Shown: positions 6,798-14,358, numbered from the stretch's first letter. The stretch: DNA of 22,271 nt from Mailhella sp. (GCA_017940105.1 JAGAZG010000091.1:1-22271), one strand, 5' to 3'. Notes: generated by a model not told the origin, from the sequence alone. Program-made: numbers and translations.

Positions 6798-8744
6798 TTA
6801 GGCGAAGCTATAGCTCATACCTCCACGTTTAAAGGGTTCTTCACTTTCCGCTCTGATCAGGGCCGCAGTCTCTTCAAAACTGCGGAAGCCGATGTTATCT
6901 CCTGAACGCAGGCGGACACTGAATCCGCCATCGGAGACTTCCCTGTCACCCACTACCAAAACATAGGGTATTTTGGCAAGCTGGGCCTCGCGGACCTTGA
7001 AGCCCAGCTTTTCATTACGCAAATCGGTTTCAACGCGGATTCCGGCTGCGGCAAGGCGGGACTTCATATCTTTAACATAATCGACCTGGGCATCTGTCAC
7101 ATTGACGATGCGGGCCTGCACAGGCGCAAGCCACGTGGGGAATGCCCCGGCATAGTGCTCGGTAAGCACGCCGATAAAGCGTTCCAGTGATCCAAGAATT
7201 GCTCTGTGCACCATAACGGGGCGGTGGCGTTCGCCATCCTGTCCGACATACACCAGGTCAAAGCGTTCCGGCAGCGTAAAGTCCACCTGTATGGTGGAAA
7301 GCTGCCATTCGCGACCGATGGCGTCAGTAACCTTGATATCGATTTTGGGACCGTAAAAGGCGCCGTCACCTTCATTAATCTGATACGACTTTCCTTCTTT
7401 TTCAACGGCCTTGATAAGAGCGTTCGTAGCACGTTCCCACGCTTCGTCAGAACCGATGCTGTCTTCCGGCCGCGTGGAAATAAATATGCGGTACTGAAAG
7501 CCAAAAAGATCCATAAGGTCAGCCGAAAGATGCATGACGCCGATAATTTCATCTTCAAGCTGATCAATGGCGCAGATGATGTGCGCATCGTCCTGCGTGA
7601 ACTGGCGCACGCGCAGGAGACCGTGCAGCGTGCCGGACTTTTCGTGGCGGTGCACCACGCCAAGCTCAAACATGCGCACGGGCAGGTCACGATAGCTGTG
7701 CAGAGTTTCGCCGTACATCAGCATGTGTCCAACGCAGTTCATGGGCTTTACGCCGTGCACATCCCCTTCAATTTCAGTAAAATACATATTTTCGCGGTAA
7801 TGGTCATAGTGGCCGGAACGCTCCCAAAGCTCGCGGCGAAGAATCTGCGGGCCGCGAACCAGCTCGTAACCGCGCTTCAGATGCTCACGCACGAGAAAGT
7901 CTTCAAGAATGGTGCGCAGCATCATGCCCTTGGGCAGCCAGAAAGACATGCCGGGCGCAACGTCTTCATGAAAAGAAAACAGCCCGAGTTCCTTGCCAAG
8001 GCGGCGGTGATCGCGGCGCTTGGCTTCTTCCACAGCGGCAAGATAGGCTTTAAGCTCTTTTTCATCGGCGAAAGCTGTGCCGTATATGCGCGAAAGCATG
8101 GCATTTTTCTCATCGCCGCGCCAGTAAGCCCCGGCAACCGAGAGCAGTTTAAAAGCCTTGACTGCCCCTGTCGAAGGAATATGCGGCCCCCGGCAGAGAT
8201 CAAGAAAATCACCGCAGCGGTAGAGAGAAACGGTTTCGGCGTCTATACCTTCAATAATTTCGGCCTTGTAGCTTTCACCCTTGCCGCGGAAAAGTTCAAT
8301 GGCTTCAGCCTTGCCCATGACAGAACGTTCAAAGGGAGCATTGGCCGCAATGATGGAATGCATCTCTTTTTCGATGAGTTCCAGATCGTCCTGAGTAAAT
8401 GGACGAGGGGCGTCAAAGTCGTAATAAAAACCTGTGGCGATGGAAGGACCAATGGTCACCTTCACGCCAGGAAAAAGCTTTTGCACTGCGGCTGCCATGA
8501 TGTGCGATGTTGAATGGCGCAGCAGCTGAAGCCCGGCTTCATCGTCAGCCGTCACTGGGGCTGCGGCCTCGGCTCCGGCAGGCACGGGGGCGGAAAGGTC
8601 GAGCAGGGTCTCCGTTCCGCCGACAGTCACACGGCAGGCAAGCGCGGACTTGAAGCGCTTGCCGGAAAGCGCCTGTTTCAGCACTTCGGCGCAAGATGCA
8701 CCATCTGCGGCCTCAACCAGCTTTTCTTCAACGGATATCTGCAT
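6798..8744 (-). CDS. thrS: Threonine-tRNA ligase
   Basis: Charges tRNA-Thr and edits serine mischarging. The 648-aa protein has an N-terminal TGS domain (1-60), the editing domain at about 65-230 (LLRHSTSHIMAAAVQKLFPGVK), a class II catalytic core with zinc ligands in PMNCVGHM, in the DDAH segment (RVRQFTQDDAHIIC) and in MVHRAILGS, and a C-terminal anticodon-binding domain (PVQARIVNVTD to the end). The ATG at 8744 has GGAG eight bases upstream. It follows tRNA-Val after a strong hairpin, with no obvious separate promoter, and its stop codon is one base from the infC ATG. The 3' end of the gene contains the GGAGG that appears to serve infC. Confidence 0.97.
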   Translation of the reverse strand: MQISVEEKLVEAADGASCAEVLKQALSGKRFKSALACRVTVGGTETLLDLSAPVPAGAEAAAPVTADDEAGLQLLRHSTSHIMAAAVQKLFPGVKVTIGPSIATGFYYDFDAPRPFTQDDLELIEKEMHSIIAANAPFERSVMGKAEAIELFRGKGESYKAEIIEGIDAETVSLYRCGDFLDLCRGPHIPSTGAVKAFKLLSVAGAYWRGDEKNAMLSRIYGTAFADEKELKAYLAAVEEAKRRDHRRLGKELGLFSFHEDVAPGMSFWLPKGMMLRTILEDFLVREHLKRGYELVRGPQILRRELWERSGHYDHYRENMYFTEIEGDVHGVKPMNCVGHMLMYGETLHSYRDLPVRMFELGVVHRHEKSGTLHGLLRVRQFTQDDAHIICAIDQLEDEIIGVMHLSADLMDLFGFQYRIFISTRPEDSIGSDEAWERATNALIKAVEKEGKSYQINEGDGAFYGPKIDIKVTDAIGREWQLSTIQVDFTLPERFDLVYVGQDGERHRPVMVHRAILGSLERFIGVLTEHYAGAFPTWLAPVQARIVNVTDAQVDYVKDMKSRLAAAGIRVETDLRNEKLGFKVREAQLAKIPYVLVVGDREVSDGGFSVRLRSGDNIGFRSFEETAALIRAESEEPFKRGGMSYSFA

Positions 8745-8772
8745 GGCTAGTACTCCAGATTTTGAATAACAA

Positions 8773-8797
8773 GAAAGGGAGGCTGTGCCTCCCTTTC
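8773..8797 (-). terminator. Hairpin between tRNA-Val and thrS (weak terminator or leader structure)
   Basis: A perfect 11-bp inverted repeat (GAAAGGGAGGC at 8773-8783, complement at 8787-8797) with a three-base loop. On the minus strand it is followed by the interrupted T-rich stretch CTTGTTATT. It may end the tRNA-Val transcript, but thrS begins only 28 bases later, so partial termination or a thrS leader role is possible. In plus orientation it is followed, after a five-base gap, by six T, but no plus-strand gene needs it. Confidence 0.55.
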
Positions 8798-8809
8798 AGT
8801 TCTTTTTTA

Positions 8810-8885
8810 TGGTAGGCGCGAGCAGACTTGAACTGCTGACCCCTTCCGTGTCAAGGAAGTGCTCTGCCACCTGAGCTACGTGCCT
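8810..8885 (-). tRNA. tRNA-Val (anticodon GAC)
   Basis: A complete 76-base cloverleaf ending in an encoded CCA. The D stem is GCTC/GAGC, the anticodon stem CTTCC/GGAAG encloses TTGACAC with anticodon GAC, the variable loop is GGGTC, and the T stem AGCAG/CTGCT encloses TTCAAGT. The acceptor stem AGGCACG/CGCGCCT contains one A-C mismatch at pair 5-68, which is unusual but not disabling. It reads GUC/GUU codons. A promoter lies directly upstream. Confidence 0.93.
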
Positions 8886-8906
8886 TTACTGTTCGGTGAG
8901 GTAGTT

Positions 8907-8933
8907 TCTATAAATCTTTTTCATGTTCGTCAA
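8907..8933 (-). promoter_or_regulatory. Promoter of tRNA-Val
   Basis: On the minus strand TTGACG (8928-8933) and TATAGA (8907-8912) are separated by 15 bases, slightly short, in an AT-rich region, and place the start of transcription about 15 bases before the mature tRNA end. The same intergenic region must also hold the leuC promoter on the other strand. Confidence 0.45.
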
Positions 8934-8938
8934 GCCTT

Positions 8939-9010
8939 TTGCAAAAAAATTTTAAACAAGCTTTAAAAAGCCCTGGCTGCGACGCCTAAATCACAGGCAT
9001 CCTTTTTTTT
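8939..9010 (+). promoter_or_regulatory. leuC leader: promoter-like sequence followed by a terminator-like hairpin
   Basis: TTGCAA (8939-8944) and TTTAAA (8962-8967) with a 17-base spacer form a weak promoter. A hairpin (8981-8987 with 8995-9001; 6 of 7 pairs) then runs into eight T (9003-9010). No plus-strand gene lies upstream closer than sdaA, so the hairpin has nothing obvious to terminate except the leuC transcript itself, which suggests attenuation. I found no leader peptide rich in leucine codons and no ATG or GTG between the hairpin and leuC, so the mechanism is open. Confidence 0.35.
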
Positions 9011-9109
9011 GCCCGTTTTACACCTTTACGCGCCCATTAAGCCCCTTGCCTTTTTAGGCTTGCTGTTTCATTCTGTCTGTCATCAACAAGCACTCAGGAG
9101 ACCCTTCGC

Positions 9110-10384
9110 ATGGGAATGACGGCAACACAAAAAATTCTTGCGGCTCATGCCGGACTTGATTGCGTTTCACCAGGCCAGCTCATAGAGGCCCGCCTTGACG
9201 TGGTGATGGGCAACGACATCACCATAGCTCTTGCCGTGCCCGAATTTCGCAAAGCAGGCGCCGCGCATGTTTTTGACAAGGATAAGGTGGTCGTAGTCCT
9301 GGATCACTTCGCCCCCAATAAAGATATAAAAGCGGCCATGCAGTGCAAGACATGTCGGGAATTTGCCCGTGAAAACCATCTTAAGTACTTCTATGACGTG
9401 GGACGCATGGGCATAGAGCACGCGCTGCTGCCTGAACAGGGTATAGTAGCTCCTGGCGAACTTATCATCGGCGGAGATTCCCACACATGCACGTACGGCG
9501 CACTGGGTGCTTTTTCAACAGGCGTCGGCAGCACTGATCTTGCCATGGGCATGGCCGTTGGCGAAAACTGGTTCAAGGTGCCGTCGGCGCTGCGTTTCCG
9601 CCTGACAGGCAAGCTTCAGAAATGGGTCTGCGGCAAAGATGTCATGCTGCACATCATAGGCCTCATCGGCGTTGACGGAGCACTGTACCGCTCCATGGAG
9701 TTCTGCGGAGGAGGAGTGGCCGAGCTGTCCATGGATGACCGCTTCACCATAGCCAACATGGCCATAGAAGCGGGAGCCAAAAACGCCTTCTTTCCCGTTG
9801 ACCAGACATGCCGCTCCTACCTTGCCGAACACTGCCGCAAGACATGGAAGGCCTTTGAGGCGGATAAAGACGCCGAGTATGAAAAGACCTATGACATAGA
9901 CTTGTCTTCCATACGCCCGACGGTGGCTTTTCCGCATCTGCCGTCAAATACCAGGACTATCGACGAAGTCGGCCTGGTTGAGCTGGACCAGGTCTTCATT
10001 GGCTCCTGCACAAATGGCCGCCTGGAAGACATGGCCATGGCCGCCTCTGTTCTTAAGGGACGTCATGTTCACGACAGGCTGCGCGTCATCGTCATTCCGG
10101 CAACTCCATCCATCTATCTGGAATGCATGCAAAAAGGCTACCTGCGCATATTTATGGAAGCAGGCTGCGCCGTGAGCACCCCCACATGCGGACCGTGCCT
10201 GGGTGGACACATGGGTCTTCTCGCTGCGGGTGAAAAATGCCTCTCCACCACCAACAGAAACTTTGTCGGCAGGATGGGCCATGTGGATTCAGAAGTCTAT
10301 CTCTGCAGCCCTGCCGTGGCGGCCGCCTCCGCCGTGACGGGACGAATCACAGATCCCGCAAAACTCAGCATGGAGACCTTGTAA
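9110..10384 (+). CDS. leuC: 3-isopropylmalate dehydratase large subunit
   Basis: Iron-sulfur isomerase subunit that, with LeuD, converts 2-isopropylmalate to 3-isopropylmalate in leucine synthesis. The 424-aa length and the opening MGMTATQKILAAHAG fit the shorter archaeal-like LeuC/HacA branch rather than the roughly 466-aa E. coli type. Aconitase-superfamily motifs are present: GGDSHTCTYGALGAFSTGVGSTD, GSCTNGRLEDM and CGPCLGGHMG, supplying the three cysteines for the [4Fe-4S] cluster. The start at 9110 has AGGAG nine bases upstream. The stop codon overlaps the leuD start (TAATG). Members of this branch can act on homologous substrates (homoaconitate, citramalate-derived acids), but leuD and leuB next to it support the leucine route. 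Confidence 0.94.
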   Translation: MGMTATQKILAAHAGLDCVSPGQLIEARLDVVMGNDITIALAVPEFRKAGAAHVFDKDKVVVVLDHFAPNKDIKAAMQCKTCREFARENHLKYFYDVGRMGIEHALLPEQGIVAPGELIIGGDSHTCTYGALGAFSTGVGSTDLAMGMAVGENWFKVPSALRFRLTGKLQKWVCGKDVMLHIIGLIGVDGALYRSMEFCGGGVAELSMDDRFTIANMAIEAGAKNAFFPVDQTCRSYLAEHCRKTWKAFEADKDAEYEKTYDIDLSSIRPTVAFPHLPSNTRTIDEVGLVELDQVFIGSCTNGRLEDMAMAASVLKGRHVHDRLRVIVIPATPSIYLECMQKGYLRIFMEAGCAVSTPTCGPCLGGHMGLLAAGEKCLSTTNRNFVGRMGHVDSEVYLCSPAVAAASAVTGRITDPAKLSMETL

Positions 10385-10890
10385 TGCAGACAGCCCGCGG
10401 AAAAGCCTTTGTATTCGGGGACGATGTGAATACCGATGTTATCCTTCCAGGCAAATATCTCAATGTGACAGACCCGCAGGAACTCGCTTCTCACTGCATG
10501 GAGTCTGCCGACCCGCAGTTTGCCCGTACGGCATGCCCGGGAGACGTTCTGGTGGCCAAAAAGAACTTCGGCTGCGGCTCTTCCCGTGAGCACGCGCCCC
10601 TTTCTATCAAGTATCTTGGCGTATCATGCGTCATTGCTTCGACGTTTGCGCGCATATTCTTCCGCAACGCCCTCAATATCGGCCTCCCCATCCTTGAAAG
10701 CGACGAAGCGGCCCGGGCCATACAAGCAGGCGATACAGTGAGCGTGGACTTTAATGCTGGGACCATTGTTGACGAAACACTTGGCCTCACATTCCATGCA
10801 GAACCCTTTCCTCCGTTCATGCAAAAGCTCATCGCCTGCGGCGGGCTGGTCAACTATTCAAAGACCAAGATAGCCGCACGCAGCAGCTAA
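10384..10890 (+). CDS. leuD: 3-isopropylmalate dehydratase small subunit
   Basis: Swivel-domain partner of LeuC, 168 aa, which is the length of the short LeuD type that pairs with the 420-aa LeuC. It opens MQTARGKAFVFGDDVNTDVILPGKYL and contains NFGCGSSREHAP at about residues 60-71, the active-site loop of the family. The start at 10384 is chosen from the overlap with the leuC stop and a GGAG eight bases upstream; the same frame continues open further upstream inside leuC but in a different frame from leuC. Translational coupling with leuC is likely. Confidence 0.94.
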   Translation: MQTARGKAFVFGDDVNTDVILPGKYLNVTDPQELASHCMESADPQFARTACPGDVLVAKKNFGCGSSREHAPLSIKYLGVSCVIASTFARIFFRNALNIGLPILESDEAARAIQAGDTVSVDFNAGTIVDETLGLTFHAEPFPPFMQKLIACGGLVNYSKTKIAARSS

Positions 10891-10938
10891 AATTCGCTTT
10901 AAAATGCCGACTGCGGCAAAAAACTCAAAGGAAATCAC

Positions 10939-12012
10939 ATGTCTGACTATCGCATCGCCGTCATTCCGGGCGACGGAATCGGCCCCGAAATCATGGATGA
11001 GGCCCTGAGGACTCTTGAAAAGGCCGGCTCGGTTTTCGGCCACAGCTTTTCCTTCACCAAGCTGCTCATGGGCGGTGCGGCTTACGACGCCGTTGGAACC
11101 TGCTTTCCTGAGCAGACCGTGCCCGTATGCCGCAGTCATGATGCCGTGCTCCTCGGCGCCGTAGGAGGTCCTAAATGGGACGCCCTCCCAGGTCCGGAAC
11201 GTCCTGAAAAAGCGTTGCTGAAAATCCGCGAAGGTCTTGGGCTGTACGCCAACCTGCGCCCGGCCATCATGCACAAGGCTCTTGCCGGCGCATGCCCCAT
11301 TAAGCCCGAAAATGTGGGCGACAGCATGGACCTGCTCATCGTTCGGGAACTCACCGGCGGCATCTATTTCGGCGAGCACGGATGGCGCGACGGAAAATTC
11401 GGGCCGGAAGCCTATGATGTCGAACGCTACAGCGAAACAGAAATACGCCGCATTGCGCATGTTGCCTTCAAAGCTGCCATGGCCCGCAAAAAAAGCCTGG
11501 TCAGCGTGGACAAGGCAAACGTGCTTGAAACTTCACGCCTGTGGCGCCGCGTGGTCAGCGAAGTATCCGCCGAATATCCCGAAGTAAGCCTTTCGCACAT
11601 GTACGTGGACAACGCCGCCATGCAGCTGGTCTACCGCCCTGGACAGTTTGATGTGATACTCACCTCCAACATGTTCGGCGACATTCTTTCAGACGAAGCC
11701 AGCATGATTACAGGATCTCTTGGCATGCTGCCTTCTGCAAGCCTGTCCGACGGATCCTTCGGCCTTTACGAGCCAAGCCATGGATCAGCCCCAGACATTG
11801 CCGGCAAAGGCATTGCCAATCCCATCGCGACGATACTGTCCGCTTCCATGATGCTGCGCTATTCCCTGTCGCTCGCCAAAGAAGCTGATGCCATCGACTA
11901 CGCGGTTGAATCCGTGCTTAACAGCGGCATGCGCACTGCCGACATAGCTGAACCAGGGACGTCCGCCATTTCTACCGCGGCCATGGGCGAAGCAATCAGG
12001 GCTCGGCTTTAA
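10939..12012 (+). CDS. leuB: 3-isopropylmalate dehydrogenase
   Basis: Oxidises and decarboxylates 3-isopropylmalate to 2-ketoisocaproate with NAD. The 357-aa protein opens with YRIAVIPGDGIGPEI and has the substrate-arginine segment GLYANLRP, ELTGGIYFGEHG (many homologues read GxPRG here), VDKANVLETSRLWR, the metal-binding aspartates in FGDILSDEASMITGSLG, and the NAD loop HGSAPDIAGKGIANP. It follows leuD by 48 bases, with AAAGGA before the ATG, and probably belongs to the same operon. leuA, the first committed step, is not in the window. No terminator is evident after it. Confidence 0.95.
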   Translation: MSDYRIAVIPGDGIGPEIMDEALRTLEKAGSVFGHSFSFTKLLMGGAAYDAVGTCFPEQTVPVCRSHDAVLLGAVGGPKWDALPGPERPEKALLKIREGLGLYANLRPAIMHKALAGACPIKPENVGDSMDLLIVRELTGGIYFGEHGWRDGKFGPEAYDVERYSETEIRRIAHVAFKAAMARKKSLVSVDKANVLETSRLWRRVVSEVSAEYPEVSLSHMYVDNAAMQLVYRPGQFDVILTSNMFGDILSDEASMITGSLGMLPSASLSDGSFGLYEPSHGSAPDIAGKGIANPIATILSASMMLRYSLSLAKEADAIDYAVESVLNSGMRTADIAEPGTSAISTAAMGEAIRARL

Positions 12013-12028
12013 TGGCGTTAGAGCGGGA

Positions 12029-12056
12029 TTGACATTTCCTATTGTTTCACTATGAA
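12029..12056 (+). promoter_or_regulatory. Promoter of the cysteine-biosynthesis cluster
   Basis: Consensus TTGACA (12029-12034) and TATGAA (12051-12056) separated by 16 bases, starting 17 bases after the leuB stop. Transcription would begin near 12063, a few bases before the AGGA and ATG (12074) of the first gene, so it also argues against the upstream ATG at 12059 as a start. Confidence 0.6.
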
Positions 12057-12073
12057 TAATGCATGAGGATGAC

Positions 12074-12370
12074 ATGCTCCAATCCACCCAGCCGCCAAAG
12101 CCGAACCGTCATGTAGCCGCGCGCATTGAAGAACTGCTCCGCGAACAGCTGTCGGAACGCGGCGTAGCCGTAAGCGAGCTCAGCCCCGCCGATATCGCCA
12201 CAGGCATGCAGTGCGCCCTGTCGCCTGACGGCAGCATGACCTACTACTGGCAGGGCGCCCCCATCCTCTACGTCACGCCCGAGCCAAGAGAGATCGACGG
12301 TGAGAGCTCTGTGCTCTGGCGCATGTTCACCAAAGACGATCTGGAAGACTCGCACAACGAAAACCAGTGA
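12074..12370 (+). CDS. Small conserved-looking hypothetical protein upstream of cysK
   Basis: A 98-aa soluble protein I do not recognise. The N-terminal half is predicted helical and charged (VAARIEELLREQLSERGVAVSELSPADIATGMQCAL), the middle reads SPDGSMTYYWQGAPILYVTPEP, and the tail is acidic (FTKDDLEDSHNENQ). No signal peptide, membrane segment or metal motif is visible; there is one cysteine. I chose ATG at 12074, preceded by AGGA at a short four-base gap, over the ATG at 12059, which has no ribosome binding site and would lie at or before the predicted transcript start. It is first in an apparent operon with cysK (7-base gap) and the serine acetyltransferase gene, so a link to cysteine synthesis is suggested by position only. 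Confidence 0.75.
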   Translation: MLQSTQPPKPNRHVAARIEELLREQLSERGVAVSELSPADIATGMQCALSPDGSMTYYWQGAPILYVTPEPREIDGESSVLWRMFTKDDLEDSHNENQ

Positions 12371-12377
12371 GCAGACC

Positions 12378-13301
12378 ATGAAACTTCTTGAAAGCATCGG
12401 CCATACCCCCCTCATCTATCTGGAGCATTTCTCAGAACAGGCCTCCGCCCATATCTACGTCAAGCACGAAGCGCGCAACCCCGGCGGATCCATCAAGGAC
12501 CGTGCGGCCCTGGGATACATTGAATCAGCCCTTGCCAGCGGGCAGCTGGACAAAAACGGCGTCGTGGTCGAAGCCACCAGTGGCAACCTGGGCATAGGCC
12601 TTGCCGTAGTCTGTGCGCAAAAAAAACTGAGGCTCATACTCGCCATGCCGGCTTCTGCCAGCCTTGAACGCCGCTCCCTGCTCAAAGCTCTGGGGGCGGA
12701 GCTTGTGCTTACGCCAGCAGAAAAAGGAATGCAGGGCGCGCAGGACAAAGCAGCCGAAATCATGGCTTCCGTGAACGGAGCGTACCGACCCAACCAGTTC
12801 AGCAATTCAGTCGGGCCTGCCGTGCATTATGAAACCACGGGACTGGAAATCGTCCGCGAATGCGAATCTCTGGGTATCTGTCCCGACGCTTTTGTTGCAG
12901 GCGTTGGTTCAGGGGCGATGCTGATGGGCGTCAGCCGCCGCCTGAAAGAATTTTTTCCCCGCGCATACTGCGCTGCCGTCGAACCAGCTGAATCCCCCGT
13001 GCTTTCGGCAGGCAAGGCAGGAGGGCACGGCATACAGGGCATAGGCGCCAACTTTGTACCGGAAGTGTTTGATCGTTCCCTGGTGGACGGCATTCTCACG
13101 GTCAGTACGGATGAAGCCATGCAGACCGCCCGCCTGCTCATGCAGGAAGAATCCCTGCTCTGCGGCATCACGTCCGGAGCAAATGTTCATGCGTCCATGC
13201 AACTCGCCCGCATGCCCGAATTTTACGGCAAAACCATTATCACCATCGCTCCCGATACCGGCGAGCGCTATCTTTCAACCCCGCTTTTCGCCAAGGACTG
13301 A
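12378..13301 (+). CDS. cysK: Cysteine synthase-family PLP enzyme (O-acetylserine sulfhydrylase homologue)
   Basis: Fold-type II PLP enzyme expected to join O-acetylserine and sulfide to give cysteine. The 307-aa length fits CysK. The PLP lysine is K40 in NPGGSIKDRA, and the C-terminal GITSGANVHASMQ and APDTGERYLST match the family. Several normally strict positions differ: the substrate loop reads TSGNL (residues 67-71) in place of TSGNT, the phosphate-binding loop reads GSGAM (177-181) in place of GTGGT, and TTGLE replaces TTGPE. Its partner gene, serine O-acetyltransferase, follows after four bases, which still favours O-acetylserine as substrate. The start at 12378 has only a weak GAGCAG before it, so translation may be coupled to the small gene upstream. 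Confidence 0.88.
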   Translation: MKLLESIGHTPLIYLEHFSEQASAHIYVKHEARNPGGSIKDRAALGYIESALASGQLDKNGVVVEATSGNLGIGLAVVCAQKKLRLILAMPASASLERRSLLKALGAELVLTPAEKGMQGAQDKAAEIMASVNGAYRPNQFSNSVGPAVHYETTGLEIVRECESLGICPDAFVAGVGSGAMLMGVSRRLKEFFPRAYCAAVEPAESPVLSAGKAGGHGIQGIGANFVPEVFDRSLVDGILTVSTDEAMQTARLLMQEESLLCGITSGANVHASMQLARMPEFYGKTIITIAPDTGERYLSTPLFAKD

Positions 13302-13305
13302 AGAC

Positions 13306-14271
13306 ATGGACGAAACACCGCGAGAACTCTTTCTGTCACGCATGCGCGATCTCGACGATGTCACAGAAGCCTTGTGCGAACCTTCGTCCATTTCGTCTGT
13401 ACTCGACTTCAGGGACTGCCACAATACCGGCATGCCCTCCTATGATACGCTTAAGGAACTAATGGCGCGCATGAAGGCCGTGCTGTTCCCCGGGTATTTT
13501 GGTCCATCCAAAGTATACCGCGAATCGCTGCGCTATCACCTTGCTGCCAACCTGGATTCCATTTTCCGCCTGCTGACCGAACAGATTCGCCGAGGCGGCT
13601 GCTTTGCATGCGCCGACTACGTCAACGACTGCCGCGGCAGCGAGGTTGCCTCAAGCGAGCTGGGCATGCGCTTTATGAAGCGCGTACCCGAAATACGCCG
13701 CATGCTCATCGGGGATGCCCAGGCAGCCTACGAAGGGGATCCGGCGGCCACCAGTCCCGGCGAGGCTGTATACTGCTACCCTTCTATGCTGGCGATGATC
13801 CACCACCGTGTGGCGCATGAGCTGTACGAGCTCAACGTGCCCATCATTCCTCGCATCATTGCCGAAATGGCGCATGCGCACACCGGCATAGACATCCATC
13901 CCGGCGCACATATCGGCGACAACTTTTTCATCGACCACGGCACCGGCGTGGTCATTGGAGAAACCTGCATCATAGGCAAAAACTGCCGCCTGTACCAGGG
14001 CGTGACGCTGGGAGCGCTTTCCTTTTCAAAGAATGCCGATGGCACTCTTGTCAAGGGCATACCGCGGCATCCGATTCTGGAAGACAACGTCACGGTCTAT
14101 GCAGGTGCGTCCATTCTTGGCCGCATAACGATAGGAAAGGGTTCAGTCATAGGCGGCAACGTCTGGCTCACGCACAGCGTGCCCGAAGGCAGCCGCATCG
14201 TGCAGAGCGGGGCAAAGGCCAGACCTGGCGAAAACCTGACGGGCAATGTACAGCCAACGGACGGGCAATAA
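13306..14271 (+). CDS. cysE: Serine O-acetyltransferase (EpsC type)
   Basis: Makes O-acetylserine from serine and acetyl-CoA, the substrate for the preceding cysteine synthase. The 321-aa protein has an N-terminal helical region of about 185 residues, followed by a left-handed beta-helix of hexapeptide repeats: GIDIHPGAHIGDNFFIDHGTGVVIGETCIIGKNCRLYQGVTLGA and VYAGASILGRITIGKGSVIGGNVWL. The His and Asp residues of the DIHPGA and DHGTG segments are the catalytic region. The EpsC form, with SYDTLKELMARMKAVLFPGYFGP at the N terminus, is longer than the E. coli enzyme. The ATG at 13306 has AAGGA eight bases upstream, overlapping the end of cysK; the frame is open further upstream but only as a shadow of cysK. 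A terminator follows. Confidence 0.93.
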   Translation: MDETPRELFLSRMRDLDDVTEALCEPSSISSVLDFRDCHNTGMPSYDTLKELMARMKAVLFPGYFGPSKVYRESLRYHLAANLDSIFRLLTEQIRRGGCFACADYVNDCRGSEVASSELGMRFMKRVPEIRRMLIGDAQAAYEGDPAATSPGEAVYCYPSMLAMIHHRVAHELYELNVPIIPRIIAEMAHAHTGIDIHPGAHIGDNFFIDHGTGVVIGETCIIGKNCRLYQGVTLGALSFSKNADGTLVKGIPRHPILEDNVTVYAGASILGRITIGKGSVIGGNVWLTHSVPEGSRIVQSGAKARPGENLTGNVQPTDGQ

Positions 14272-14298
14272 TCGACATTCTTTTTTACAAGTTTAAAA

Positions 14299-14326
14299 TT
14301 GCCAAATGCTCAAAAAATACTATAGA
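14299..14326 (+). promoter_or_regulatory. Possible promoter upstream of the short-chain dehydrogenase gene
   Basis: TTGCCA (14299-14304) and TATAGA (14321-14326) with a 16-base spacer. Its predicted start point (near 14333) falls inside the first arm of the following hairpin, so either the promoter or the terminator reading may be wrong, or the hairpin is part of the regulation. No better promoter is visible between the hairpin and the ATG at 14412. Confidence 0.4.
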
Positions 14327-14328
14327 CT

Positions 14329-14358
14329 GATCCATGGCTTATGTCATGGATCTTTTTT
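14329..14358 (+). terminator. Intrinsic terminator after the cysteine cluster
   Basis: An 8-bp stem GATCCATG/CATGGATC (14329-14336 and 14345-14352) with an eight-base loop is followed by six T. It lies 57 bases past the serine acetyltransferase stop. The same inverted repeat could also be an operator, since it begins two bases after a TATAGA -10-like sequence. Confidence 0.75.

Noticed and set aside
5990..6832. 280-codon open frame on the plus strand
   Set aside because: It is the complement of rpmI and infC; low-complexity Leu/Phe-rich translation with no domain.
7206..8513. 435-codon open frame on the plus strand
   Set aside because: It is antisense to thrS throughout, has no ribosome binding site and no family resemblance; thrS codon bias explains the open frame.
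10237..10383. Upstream extension of the leuD frame
   Set aside because: It lies inside leuC; the TAATG overlap, a GGAG and the family N terminus set the leuD start at 10384.
13054..13305. Upstream extension of the serine acetyltransferase frame
   Set aside because: It overlaps cysK in another frame and its translation has no similarity; ATG 13306 with AAGGA is the clear start.
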